Below are positions 7,614 through 15,079 of a stretch of DNA of 18,808 bases, piece after piece; the stretch's first letter is position 1, and the number at the start of each line of letters is the position of its first letter. A model generated the notes under the pieces. It saw only the letters and a list, made by a program, of their open reading frames with translations. It was not told the origin of the DNA and did no database searches. Source of the DNA: JBDREF01 sp043820045 (GTDB lineage: Bacteria > Planctomycetota > Phycisphaerae > Sedimentisphaerales > Anaerobacaceae); the NCBI GenBank assembly GCA_043820045.1, contig JBDREF010000096.1, positions 1-18,808 on the forward strand. Direction: 5' to 3'. A program made the translations under genes and the position numbers.

Positions 7614-8732
7614 CTATTGAACCGGTTGTAAACAGGCAATCCGGCCACGATTGTCGGCGATATAGATCTTTTCGTCCGCTGTATTGGCTACATGTTTCGA
7701 CACTCCCGCGAAGTTAACCGAATACAGCTTCCTTGCTTTGGCATTATCCATAACGACTAAGGTTCTTGTCTCTGTAATGACGTAGGCTTTGTCGGCGGAC
7801 TCGGCCAGCAAGTCCGCGCCTCCCGGCACCAGCCACAGGAACGAACCGTTCTCCTTGTCTATCGCCGTTAAACCTTTGCCGCGAACGTGCTGATAGACTA
7901 CCTTCTGCGTTACACTGGGTGCCTTTTCGAGCACTGCGGCCGTCTGGTGCTTCCACGCAAGCCTTCTTTTCTCCGGCAAGCCGGTAATATCAACTCTGTA
8001 AACATTCGTGTCCTTGCTGGCGAAAAACAGGGACATTGAATCTCGAACAAGCGGTCCGGCTATTGCGCCCGATGCATCGAATTGCCAGAGGAGCCTGGGC
8101 CCGTCTGAGGCAACGCAGAGAACATTTCCCGCAGCAGTGGTAAAGACGGCGGAGGTCTCATCGGCAAGGACTGACGTGATTATCGAGTCGTTCTCAGCGG
8201 CGACCTCGAAGGTCTGGACCCTGTCGTCCGCACGGATTACATGCAGGCGATTATCCACGCCGGCCACGTAGAAATACGAGCTGTTGCGGGCCGCGGGGCA
8301 GGTGATGCCGAAGCCAACGTCTGTGGTTTTACGCTCGGCCCCGGATTGTGCGTCAATCTCAACGAGTTTACTACCGCCTGCGGACAAGAGTACATCGCCG
8401 TAGAGCTTCAACCCTGCAAATGTCAATCCTGCTTGCGGAACGATTCTGGCGAATACGTCGTTTCCATTCTCCCGGTCCAGAGAGGCGATGTAATTGCGGT
8501 TGGAGACAGCATAAATGCGGTCGCCGAGCATGAGCAACTGCTGCAGAGTCTCTGTTTTCTTAATCGGCAGCTCATTTTCCCACAATATTCTCAATTTGGC
8601 GTGCTCGAGCAGTTGCGGCGAGACAATGTGCCCGGGACTGCTCTCGGCGGAAAAACCGCTCTGCACCGCACAAAAAGTGAAAAGGCCTGCGAGCAAAACA
8701 AATCTGTATCCAAACATTTTCAGCATTTTCAT
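7614..8732 (-). CDS. Exported PQQ-like beta-propeller repeat protein
   Basis: A 372-residue protein with an N-terminal signal peptide (hydrophobic LLAGLFTFCAVQSGFSA, cut near residue 28) followed by repeated beta-blade units: LGDRIYAVSNRNYIASLDRENG, KLYGDVLLSAGGSKLVEIDAQSG, YFYVAGVDNRLHVIRADD, KVVYQHVRGKGLTAIDKENGSFLW and KIYIADNRGRIACLQPV. The Ala/Val-X-Asp-X-X-Asn-Gly turns are those of PQQ-binding-like (BamB-type) propellers. No dehydrogenase active site is evident, so a binding or scaffold role in the periplasm is more likely than catalysis. The site GAGGA is 3 bases from the ATG at 8732 and 9 from the in-frame ATG at 8726, so the latter may be the true start. It lies 108 bases downstream of the 98-residue gene and 53 upstream of purH; its link to purine synthesis is not evident. 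Confidence 0.85.
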   Translation of the reverse strand: MKMLKMFGYRFVLLAGLFTFCAVQSGFSAESSPGHIVSPQLLEHAKLRILWENELPIKKTETLQQLLMLGDRIYAVSNRNYIASLDRENGNDVFARIVPQAGLTFAGLKLYGDVLLSAGGSKLVEIDAQSGAERKTTDVGFGITCPAARNSSYFYVAGVDNRLHVIRADDRVQTFEVAAENDSIITSVLADETSAVFTTAAGNVLCVASDGPRLLWQFDASGAIAGPLVRDSMSLFFASKDTNVYRVDITGLPEKRRLAWKHQTAAVLEKAPSVTQKVVYQHVRGKGLTAIDKENGSFLWLVPGGADLLAESADKAYVITETRTLVVMDNAKARKLYSVNFAGVSKHVANTADEKIYIADNRGRIACLQPVQ

Positions 8733-8840
8733 AATTCCTCACAAAAAAATAGCTTTTCGTCGCCCCGTTTCCCAGGATTTCCACGAAGTCATGCGTCCGC
8801 CGGGCAGCCAATTGCGTCCGAGTCCTCGTGAGAGCCCTCC

Positions 8841-9137
8841 TCACGGCAGCTCGACATAATCGGTCAGATCAACATTGCGCTCTTGCTCAAACTTCCGCAT
8901 CAATTCGATGCGCTCGATATCGTCCTTTATTCGATTTGCCAGCTTGAATATGTAGGGCTTGCCCACGAGGCGGTTTTGCAGGTCGTCGAGCATAGGTTCC
9001 CATGTCCCGCCGTACAACTGAGCCTTCAGAATGACCAGCATGCGATGCTCATCGCCGAGGCGGGCAACGAAGTCGCTTACCGCCTTGCTGATGCTTATCT
9101 CGACAGCTTTCTCAGTATTCTCGCTTGGCTCTTTCAT
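8841..9137 (-). CDS. Conserved-looking small protein of unknown function
   Basis: 98 residues, charged and without signal peptide or membrane helix, so cytoplasmic. The ATG at 9137 has GAGGTG 7 bases upstream, and a good promoter lies about 90-120 bases further up, which supports a real gene. The sequence looks mostly helical: VEISISKAVSDFVARLGDEH, then GGTWEPMLDDLQNRLVGKP, then a Glu/Arg-rich helix IKDDIERIELMRKFEQERN, ending YVELP. I do not recognise the family. It is the first gene of the unit leading to the propeller protein and purH. Confidence 0.72.
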   Translation of the reverse strand: MKEPSENTEKAVEISISKAVSDFVARLGDEHRMLVILKAQLYGGTWEPMLDDLQNRLVGKPYIFKLANRIKDDIERIELMRKFEQERNVDLTDYVELP

Positions 9138-9227
9138 CTGCCGACACCTCGCCCCGTAAGAGATCCATCTTCATCTTCCATCATGCTGCCCCGTCGGCGA
9201 GCTTCTAACGGGACCCGTTCGAGCCGA

Positions 9228-9256
9228 ATACTAACTCCCATTTTCAGGAATTGCAA
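9228..9256 (-). promoter_or_regulatory. Sigma-70-type promoter for the 98-residue gene / propeller / purH unit
   Basis: On the minus strand TTGCAA (9251-9256) and TAGTAT (9228-9233) are separated by exactly 17 bases, giving a leader of about 85 bases before the ATG at 9137. The 255-base gap between the radical SAM gene and that ATG holds no other gene that I can see. Confidence 0.55.
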
Positions 9257-9392
9257 CAAATTTTCCCAAATTCATCTCTCGGGCGCGCAATTCGACGTTT
9301 CCTGATGCGATTCGCAGAGTATTATCGGGAGTGCAGCTTGCTGGTTCTGCTGTTGCCGGGCCCTCTGGCTGTTTATCACGCAAATCCAGGCT

Positions 9393-10529
9393 TTAGAAGC
9401 TCAGGTACTTCCCTGCCTTTTCCAACCTCGCTCCTACCTTACCCAAATCCTGCAACGCACAGATGCGGCTTTGCTTCCGCCCCTGTAGAATGCGTTTCAC
9501 CGTGACCGGACCGAGCCCGGGTACTCTAAGAAGCGAAGATTCAGGCGCCCGATTGGGGTCAACGGGGTAAAACTCGGGGTGTTTGAGCGCCCACGCCTCT
9601 TTCGGATCGATGGCCGAGGACAAACTCCCGTCCTGCTCAAAGATAATGTCGGATTCCTCGAAGCCGTACTTGCGAAGAAGGAAATCCACCTGATACAGCC
9701 GATGCTCCCGCGTGAGAATATCCGCACGGCTTTCCCGGCCGGGTTGCTCTGCGGTTATCGATCCGTCCCCCAATCCCCGCTGATAGGCGCTGAAATATAC
9801 TCGGTGCATGTTCAAACGCTTGTACAGCCCATACATATATTTCACGATTTCGGCATCCTGTTCGCCGGCCGCCCCGACGATAAACTGGGTCGTCTGCTTG
9901 ACTTTCCGGTATTTTGAGCCGTGTCCGGTCAGCCTGCTTATCAGCTTTATTGGTTCAATAATATCCTGGATGTAGTTTTTCTTTTTCGATACGGCCGCCA
10001 GCCGTTTCGCGCCCGGAGTTTCGATATTTATCGATACTGCGCTGGCCAGCGAAACTGCCTCTTCTATCGCCGCATCACTCGCCCCGGGGATGATTTTCAG
10101 ATGAATGTAGCCCTTGAATCCATGTTTTCTTCGCAGAAGTCTTGCCGTGCCGTTCAACCTGTCCATGCTCGTGTCAGGTGAGCCCAGGACGCCCGAGCTT
10201 AGAAACAGCCCGAAGACTTTTCTCCGGTTGTAATAGTCCAGGAATACCTTCGCCGTCTCATCCGGCTTCAGACTGCACCGGCGAACATCCATTTGTTCCC
10301 TGAGCGGGCAGTACTTGCAATCGTTGGCGCACACGTTTGAAATCAACGTCTTGAAAAGCGTACTCTTGCCCCCGTTTGGAAGTGTTACGGGATATATCCA
10401 TTTGCCGCCGGCCCTGCGTCGGTGTTCGTCCTTACTGGTGCTGCATGCGCAGGCAAGGTCGTACTGAGCATCCGTGCTGAGTATTTCCAGCCTCTCTTGC
10501 GTATCCGGCTTCGATATGATGCCAATCAT
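9393..10529 (-). CDS. Radical SAM protein with C-terminal helix-hairpin-helix (putative DNA modification/repair type)
   Basis: 378 residues. A CX3CX2C cluster motif (Cys67, Cys71, Cys74 in VCANDCKYCPLR) binds the 4Fe-4S cluster that cleaves S-adenosylmethionine; additional cysteines at 27 and 29 precede it. The barrel continues through LFLSSGVLGSPDTSMDRL, GYIHLKIIPGAS and SINIETPGAKRL. The C-terminus has a helix-hairpin-helix LLRVPGLGPVTVKRIL (about 332-347), a non-specific DNA-binding element. This combination matches the family annotated as putative DNA modification/repair radical SAM proteins, often encoded beside a uracil-DNA-glycosylase-linked partner (established for the family, from memory). 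No such partner is in this window. The start ATG 10529 has AAAGGT 8 bases upstream, and the gene follows the DUF2007-like gene by 31 bases. The reaction is unknown. Confidence 0.88.
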   Translation of the reverse strand: MIGIISKPDTQERLEILSTDAQYDLACACSTSKDEHRRRAGGKWIYPVTLPNGGKSTLFKTLISNVCANDCKYCPLREQMDVRRCSLKPDETAKVFLDYYNRRKVFGLFLSSGVLGSPDTSMDRLNGTARLLRRKHGFKGYIHLKIIPGASDAAIEEAVSLASAVSINIETPGAKRLAAVSKKKNYIQDIIEPIKLISRLTGHGSKYRKVKQTTQFIVGAAGEQDAEIVKYMYGLYKRLNMHRVYFSAYQRGLGDGSITAEQPGRESRADILTREHRLYQVDFLLRKYGFEESDIIFEQDGSLSSAIDPKEAWALKHPEFYPVDPNRAPESSLLRVPGLGPVTVKRILQGRKQSRICALQDLGKVGARLEKAGKYLSF

Positions 10530-10560
10530 CCGTTGTTACCTTTGCTGCACTCTCCTTACA

Positions 10561-10989
10561 TTATCGTCCCGGCGACCTTTTAATCTTGTGTATAATTTTC
10601 TCTGCGTTCGCCGCCAATGCAAAGACTACAAGCCAGATCACAAAAAGTAAAGCTGCTGCATTCGAGAGCATCCCGGCAAGCAAAAAAATAAGGGCGAGAA
10701 CCAGGACAATCATTAGCGAGAGCACAAACGGCCCGCCCAGCTTGCTTGTCATTTTGTTCACTTCCGACAATCGAGCTTCATCCCATTTTCGCAAGACCGA
10801 CCTTGCTCCTGGCGCCTCGTCTGTGGGCACGGTAACGCTTATCAGGTAAGCCGCTTTGCCGGCGCCGCTGAGAACGTCGGCGGAACTCGGATTCTCCAGC
10901 GTGGTCGGATTGAATCCTTCCTTGCGCAGGAGCCCGAGCACGGCCTGCAGCGACTCGGGATTTGCTTTATAGACAACTACAGCATCCAC
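10561..10989 (-). CDS. DUF2007-like signalling-type protein with two C-terminal membrane helices
   Basis: About 142 residues from a GTG at 10989, chosen because AGGAG lies 9 bases upstream. A longer reading from GTG 11025 (154 residues) has no ribosome site. The N-terminal part (DAVVVYKANPESLQAVLGLLRKEGFNPTTLENPS) has the beta-alpha pattern of the DUF2007 'putative signal transducing' domain, related to PII-like folds. The C-terminal part has two hydrophobic helices (FVLSLMIVLVLALIFLLAG and a second beginning NAAALLFVIWLVVFALA), ending in a basic tail. Probably an inner-membrane protein with a soluble ligand- or protein-binding head. It follows GPP34 and precedes the radical SAM gene, both close enough for one transcript. 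Family assignment is moderate. Confidence 0.75.
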   Translation of the reverse strand: MDAVVVYKANPESLQAVLGLLRKEGFNPTTLENPSSADVLSGAGKAAYLISVTVPTDEAPGARSVLRKWDEARLSEVNKMTSKLGGPFVLSLMIVLVLALIFLLAGMLSNAAALLFVIWLVVFALAANAEKIIHKIKRSPGR

Positions 10990-11073
10990 GACTCTACTCT
11001 CCTGTTGATCGGTTGCAACAGCCACTTGTATCTGAGCTTAACAAAGCACAGTTGCCGCCGGCGCCGGCACGAT

Positions 11074-11730
11074 TCAGGGTGCCACAACTTCCGTCCGCAT
11101 CGCTTCAATGGCCTCTCTGGTGGCCTTTCCGATTATTTCACCGTCGACAATTTGCTCGATCCGGCCTTTACGGGCGTTCAGTTCGTTCTTATCGAAGACT
11201 ACCCTCAAAAGGCCCGTGCTGTTGGCTATGGATAGCAGGATGACGGTCCGGGGGGCGACGTGCATGGCATCGGTTAAGACGGCGCCTCTGAGTCGCTCTA
11301 CCAATTCGCTTCTGGGTCCCGGATCGACCTGGGGGTATATACTTCGTTTGAAGATCAACAGGACTCTGCCTCTCGCAGCCCGCAGAACACTTCGCTTGGC
11401 TAACTGCTGGGCTACACGGTCGTTAAGGTTTCTGGCAGTCGCAAGCCGCGAAATCCACGTCTGAAGACTCGCACTTTTTTTTCTGATGTTCATCTTTTCA
11501 AGGCACCGGTCAATCAAGGGTTCGCCAAGAGGTTCTGCGCCTATAGGCTCGATAATCTGCTTCTTTCCGGACGGATTCAAAGTGATGCGCTTGTTCAACA
11601 GCAGTTCTGCGAGGACCGCGCCGGCGATTGCATACTGATATTTAACTGCCCTTACAACAGTGCCTTGCGTCTCGTGCAAAGCCAGTAGCATCACCTCGTG
11701 GTGCAGGAAAAGAGTACTTTGCATTGTCAT
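11074..11730 (-). CDS. GPP34 family phosphoprotein (GOLPH3/Vps74-like)
   Basis: 218 residues with the GPP34 pattern: an N-terminal LFLHHEVMLLALHETQGTVV, then YAIAGAVLAELLLNKRITL, a long mostly helical middle with RNLNDRVAQQLAKRSVL and ARGRVLLIFKRSIYPQVDP, and a C-terminal helical part with ILLSIANSTGLLRVVFDKNEL. Eukaryotic members bind phosphatidylinositol-4-phosphate on Golgi membranes and help retain glycosyltransferases. Bacterial members exist but their role is poorly known; membrane association is a reasonable guess. The ATG at 11730 has GAGGG 5 bases upstream. The gene lies 78 bases after the SPFH gene and 84 before the DUF2007-like gene, in the sigma-led cluster, which suggests a role in membrane organisation. 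Confidence 0.87.
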   Translation of the reverse strand: MTMQSTLFLHHEVMLLALHETQGTVVRAVKYQYAIAGAVLAELLLNKRITLNPSGKKQIIEPIGAEPLGEPLIDRCLEKMNIRKKSASLQTWISRLATARNLNDRVAQQLAKRSVLRAARGRVLLIFKRSIYPQVDPGPRSELVERLRGAVLTDAMHVAPRTVILLSIANSTGLLRVVFDKNELNARKGRIEQIVDGEIIGKATREAIEAMRTEVVAP

Positions 11731-11808
11731 TCGAGCCCTCAGGAAACGGTCGTGTTGAGGCTGTTTATCTGTACCTGCGGAAAGAAAGAGCGGTCCCGGC
11801 CGGTATTT

Positions 11809-12795
11809 CTATCCGACCCGGCTCCCAGTTTCCGTCTGGTCCTTTATTACCGACGCCGCAGCCTTAATCATACCGGCTATATCGGAAAGATTCGAGGGGA
11901 TTATGATCGAATTGTTGGTTTTTGCAAGTTTGCCGAATTCGTCCAGGTACTGCTCGGCGATCCGCAGGTTTACCGCGTTGACTCCACCTTTTTCATTTAT
12001 CGCAGAGGCAATTTCCCTGATCCCGTTTGCCGTTGCCTCGGCAACTTTCAGAATTTCGATGGCCCGACCTTCCGCCTCGTTTATTCGTTTCTGCTTCTCG
12101 CCTTCCGAGCGGGCAATCATTTCCTGCCTGTCGCCCTCGGCTCTGTTTATCTTTGCCTGCCTGTCGCCTTCCGATTCGGCGATAGTCGCCCGCTTTTCCC
12201 GCTCGGCCCGCATCTGTTTTTCCATTGCGTCTTTGATGCTCTGAGGCGGAAGAATGTTCTTGACCTCATATCGCGTGACCTTGACTCCCCACGGGTCCGA
12301 GGCCTTGTCCACAGCATCAACAATCGCGCTGTTTATGGTCTCTCTTTCCTCGAAAGTCTTATCCAGCTCGAGCTTGCCCATTACGCTTCTCATCGTCGTC
12401 TGGGCCAACTGTGCGGATGCGAACTGGTAATTGTTTATTCCGTAAGAGGCTCTCTTGGGATCGACAACCTGCATATACAGTATGCCGTCTACTTCCACTG
12501 CGATATTGTCCTTCGTGATGCACTGTTGCGGCGCGACATCAACGGCCTGCTCTTTTAAGGTGTGCTTGTAGGAGACCCTGTCAAGAAACGGCACGAGGAT
12601 GTGAAAGCCGGCTTCCAGCGTTGTTGAGTACTTTCCCAGCCGCTCGACGATAAAAGCCTGCTTCTGGGGCACTATCCTTATCGTCTTGAGAAAGACGATG
12701 ACTGCGAAAAACAGTATGCCGATAAGAATGATTGTGAACGTCAGTTCCCTCTGTGTAGCAGCCAGAATTGCCTCGCTTGGTATCGTTGCGAACAT
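11809..12795 (-). CDS. qmcA: SPFH/Band 7 (stomatin/paraslipin-like) membrane protein
   Basis: 328 residues: one N-terminal membrane helix (FTIILIGILFFAVIVFL, about 20-36), then the SPFH domain starting IRIVPQKQAFIVERLGKY with the family signatures VDVAPQQCITKDNIAVEVDG and YAIN-like SYGINNYQ, then WGVKVTRYEVKNILPP, and a C-terminal coiled coil with repeated Ala-Glu-Gly-Asp-Arg-Gln units (about 205-265), ending in a small Ala-rich helix. This fits the stomatin/QmcA branch that forms large oligomeric cages or microdomain scaffolds and regulates membrane proteases. The ATG at 12795 has AAGGAG 6 bases upstream. It follows the NfeD gene, the usual partner of this family, by 85 bases. The gene symbol is by similarity only. 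Confidence 0.93.
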   Translation of the reverse strand: MFATIPSEAILAATQRELTFTIILIGILFFAVIVFLKTIRIVPQKQAFIVERLGKYSTTLEAGFHILVPFLDRVSYKHTLKEQAVDVAPQQCITKDNIAVEVDGILYMQVVDPKRASYGINNYQFASAQLAQTTMRSVMGKLELDKTFEERETINSAIVDAVDKASDPWGVKVTRYEVKNILPPQSIKDAMEKQMRAEREKRATIAESEGDRQAKINRAEGDRQEMIARSEGEKQKRINEAEGRAIEILKVAEATANGIREIASAINEKGGVNAVNLRIAEQYLDEFGKLAKTNNSIIIPSNLSDIAGMIKAAASVIKDQTETGSRVG

Positions 12796-12880
12796 TGTTA
12801 TCTCCTTTCCTCGTAAAATGGTTTTCGTTTCTTCTTCGGTTTCAACTGTTATGGATCAGTAGCCGCTATATCCTCTCTGC

Positions 12881-13339
12881 TTATACAGCTTTGACCTTAA
12901 GCGTGATGTTGTCCTTCCCGATGATCTCTACAACGGTTCCACCGGCGATTTCCTCATCGGCCTGAGCCTCCCAATTGGTCCCGTGGAACTCGACTTTCCC
13001 GCCGAGCTTCGGCACAATCTTCTCCTTGACAACCGCTCGCTGGCCGACAAATTCTTCGAGATTATGCTTGAGGTCCTGCTTTGACCCGGAGTGACCGAGG
13101 AAAATGCCCTTAAGCCATCTTCTAAGCAGCAACAGCGACAGGACTGAGGAGACGATAAATATGACCAACTGAGCGTTGATCCCGATTTCGGTAATGAGGC
13201 AGACGACGGCAACGATCCATGCGCCGATGCCAAAGAAACCGACAATCAGGCCCGGCAGCGCAAACTCCAGAACCAGCAGAAGAAGCCCAACCAGAAACCA
13301 GATTATTTCGGGCCGAAGAAAATCTTTGAGCATGTCCAT
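12881..13339 (-). CDS. NfeD family membrane protein
   Basis: 152 residues. Hydrophobic helices IIWFLVGLLLLVLEFALPGL, IVGFFGIGAWIVAVVCLI and LVIFIVSSVLSLLLLRRWL (about residues 13-80) are followed by a soluble OB-fold-like domain (LEEFVGQRAVVKEKIVPKLGG...GTVVEIIGKDNITLKVKAV), the standard short NfeD architecture without the serine-protease domain. NfeD proteins pair with SPFH proteins and are thought to shape their oligomers. Here the SPFH gene lies directly downstream. Start ATG 13339 has AAGGA 7 bases upstream; an internal ATG at 13333 is less well spaced. Confidence 0.92.
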   Translation of the reverse strand: MDMLKDFLRPEIIWFLVGLLLLVLEFALPGLIVGFFGIGAWIVAVVCLITEIGINAQLVIFIVSSVLSLLLLRRWLKGIFLGHSGSKQDLKHNLEEFVGQRAVVKEKIVPKLGGKVEFHGTNWEAQADEEIAGGTVVEIIGKDNITLKVKAV

Positions 13340-13392
13340 GTGAGTTTCCTTTCAGAAGAATCCTGAACATATGCTATTGCGTATCAGAATAT

Positions 13393-13707
13393 CTACTCAA
13401 CCACTACAGCGGTGCCGAACGCCAGTATCTCCGCAGCCATCTGCATGACCATCGAGGTTGAGAACGCTATCCCGATTATTGCGTTGGCGCCGAGCTTTTG
13501 CGCATCCTCAATCATCCGGTCAATCGCCTGCTCACGGGACTCGCCCATCATCTTGGTATAATCGGTTATTTCACCTCCGACGACATTGCGAAGGCCGGCC
13601 ATTATGTCCCTGCCTATGTGACGAGCCCTAATCGTATTGCCCCGGACAAGCCCGAGGTGCTTGACAATCTTCTTGCCGTATATCGCATCTGTAGTGGACA
13701 AAAGCAT
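13393..13707 (-). CDS. YbjQ/UPF0145 family protein
   Basis: 104 residues with the family pattern: start LLSTTDAIYGKKIVKHLGLVRG, then NTIRARHIGRDIMAGLRNVVGGEI, then ESREQAIDRMIEDAQKLGANAIIGI and a C-terminal beta strand EILAFGTAVVVE. The family forms small beta-rich oligomers, sometimes labelled heavy-metal-binding, with no settled function. The ATG at 13707 has AAGGAG 9 bases upstream; this site overlaps the stop of the anti-sigma gene, so translation of the two is likely coupled. Cytoplasmic, with no signal peptide or membrane helix. Confidence 0.93.
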   Translation of the reverse strand: MLLSTTDAIYGKKIVKHLGLVRGNTIRARHIGRDIMAGLRNVVGGEITDYTKMMGESREQAIDRMIEDAQKLGANAIIGIAFSTSMVMQMAAEILAFGTAVVVE

Positions 13708-13712
13708 TTGAG

Positions 13713-14159
13713 TTATCTCCTTACATCCTTATATCTGTCTCTCTGCCAGAAATAGACTCTTTCTCGCAGCACCGAAACAAACAGAATCGCCAGCCCAACT
13801 ATAAGTGCCAGCAGGCCGATCTTCAACAGTATCCCAACGGTGGCGTCCGTGACAACTTCTTCTATTAGCTTGAATCCGCCGTAGATGGTCAGAAGAATAG
13901 CCGATACCGAGAATATAATCCAGCCGATGCCCCGTTCAATCCGGTTATATACGCCGTCCCAGTACTGCTGCCATATCCTGTCTTCCGGTTCAACCAGAGT
14001 GACCTCGTCGGTTATCGCCTTGAGTCTCCTGAACTCTTTAAGTTCGCCGGCACATTCGTGACACCCGGCCAAATGTTCTTCGAACCGGCGTCTCTGCTCG
14101 TCGCTCAGCTCATTGTCCAGGTAGCCCATCATGAGGTCTTTATAATCATGGCAAGTCAT
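13713..14159 (-). CDS. Anti-sigma factor with N-terminal zinc finger
   Basis: 148 residues. The N-terminus has the zinc-binding anti-sigma pattern with Cys3 and HX3CX2C (His29, Cys33, Cys36 in EEHLAGCHECAGEL), the zf-HC2 domain that clamps ECF sigma factors. Two membrane helices follow: IGWIIFSVSAILLTIYGGFKL (about 78-98) and GILLKIGLLALIVGLAILFV (about 109-128), so it is inner-membrane anchored; the C-terminus is short and basic. The gene overlaps the end of the sigma gene by 14 bases, the usual coupled arrangement. Release of the sigma may occur through proteolysis or a redox change at the zinc site; the sequence does not decide. Confidence 0.92.
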   Translation of the reverse strand: MTCHDYKDLMMGYLDNELSDEQRRRFEEHLAGCHECAGELKEFRRLKAITDEVTLVEPEDRIWQQYWDGVYNRIERGIGWIIFSVSAILLTIYGGFKLIEEVVTDATVGILLKIGLLALIVGLAILFVSVLRERVYFWQRDRYKDVRR

Positions 14160-14781
14160 TTGTACTGCCTCCTTTTCCTGTGCCTAAAAGTTCTTCGAGT
14201 CTCTTGCGGGCATAGTACAGCCTGCTCGTTACGGTGCCCTTATTGCAGAAGAGGGCCTCCGCGATCTCGTCGTACGACATGTTCTGGAAGTGTCGCAATA
14301 TGATCACTTCGCGGTGTTTGTCGTCCAGCTTGGCGATTGCCTGCCAGACCTTGTCTTTTGTCTCGTTTCTTCTTGCCACCGCCTCGGGGGAAAAGCAGTC
14401 CTCCGTGGCCGCCACTTCCGGGCAGTCGTCCGCGTCGAGAGAATTGGCCTGTCTGTACCTTCTCTTCCTCAAATGGCTTATGCACAGATTCTTCAGTATC
14501 TGATAGAACCAGGGGAAGAATTTACGGCCGGGTTTGACGTGTTTGATGTTGCGGTATGCTCGAATAAAGGCCTCTTGAGACAAATCCATCGCGTCTTCGC
14601 GGTTGCCTACAAGACCTAAAGCAATAAAATACGCATCTTTCATATACCTGTTCACGAGAACTTCAAATGCTTCTGCTGAGCCGCGCCGGCAACGCTGCAT
14701 CGCTGTCATTTCTTCATGGCACACGCTTGGCACTGTCTGTGACTCCAAAAGCAGACTGTTTATGTTCTCCCTATGGGACAC
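14146..14781 (-). CDS. ECF RNA polymerase sigma factor, sigma-E-like
   Basis: Region 2 runs from AFEVLVNRYMKDAYFIALGLV through EDAMDLSQEAFIRAYRNI to the FFPWFYQILKNLCISHLRKRR segment; region 4 is LDDKHREVIILRHFQNMSYDEIAEAL followed by the helix-turn-helix NKGTVTSRLYYARKRLEEL. Both are complete. The start is uncertain: GTG 14781 (211 residues) has AAGG only 1-2 bases upstream, while the in-frame ATG 14709 (187 residues) has a weak GAAGAA and gives the typical family start close to region 2. The cognate membrane anti-sigma overlaps its 3' end by 14 bases. It probably directs its own operon and, with it, the membrane-protein genes downstream; the target promoter sequence cannot be fixed from one operon. 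Confidence 0.93.
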   Translation of the reverse strand: MSHRENINSLLLESQTVPSVCHEEMTAMQRCRRGSAEAFEVLVNRYMKDAYFIALGLVGNREDAMDLSQEAFIRAYRNIKHVKPGRKFFPWFYQILKNLCISHLRKRRYRQANSLDADDCPEVAATEDCFSPEAVARRNETKDKVWQAIAKLDDKHREVIILRHFQNMSYDEIAEALFCNKGTVTSRLYYARKRLEELLGTGKGGSTNDLP

Positions 14782-14823
14782 CTTATGGCGAAACGCGGAA
14801 TCTTTACTTTCTTACCACAGTAA

Positions 14824-14852
14824 TATACACACTGAACACTGATTTTCTTCAA
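14824..14852 (-). promoter_or_regulatory. Candidate promoter of the sigma/anti-sigma membrane operon
   Basis: On the minus strand TTGAAG (14847-14852) is followed after 17 bases by TGTATA (14824-14829); TATATT (14822-14827) at 19 bases is the alternative. The distance to the GTG at 14781 is about 40 bases. This looks like a sigma-70 promoter, but ECF autoregulation cannot be excluded. Confidence 0.45.
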
Positions 14853-14989
14853 ACTATTTTCGATACTTTTTCACGCCCCATAATCGCCCCTGTCATATGG
14901 GGACTCTCGGCTTTTGAGATTCGGGATTCTCCGTTCGAGTCTGCGGATCGAGCCGACCCGTCTGGCTCCGAAGCACCCGTCTGCCGGAT

Positions 14990-15029
14990 AAAAAAAGAGG
15001 GCCTATACCGATTTGATCGGTACAGGCCC
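14990..15029 (-). terminator. Strong intrinsic terminator of the 962-residue secreted protein gene
   Basis: A 14-bp inverted repeat (14999-15012 with 15016-15029) with one A-C mismatch and a 3-base loop, followed on the minus strand by a run of seven T (complement of 14990-14996). It lies about 50 bases past the stop at 15080 and insulates the sigma operon downstream. Confidence 0.92.
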
Positions 15030-15079
15030 CAAACTGATGCACATTTTGATGTCACAACTGCAAAAGCAGCATTCTTTCG

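Noticed and set aside
8829..8845. GTGAG/CTCAC hairpin after the 98-residue gene as a terminator
   Set aside because: Only a 5-bp stem and no T-run follows on the minus strand, so read-through to the propeller gene is more likely.
12066..12215. Repeat of short direct units
   Set aside because: It is the DNA of the Ala-Glu-Gly-Asp-Arg-Gln coiled-coil repeats of the SPFH protein, not a separate repeat element.
11698..12558. 286-codon open frame on the plus strand
   Set aside because: Antisense to the SPFH gene, created by its repetitive coiled-coil codons; no ribosome site or domain.
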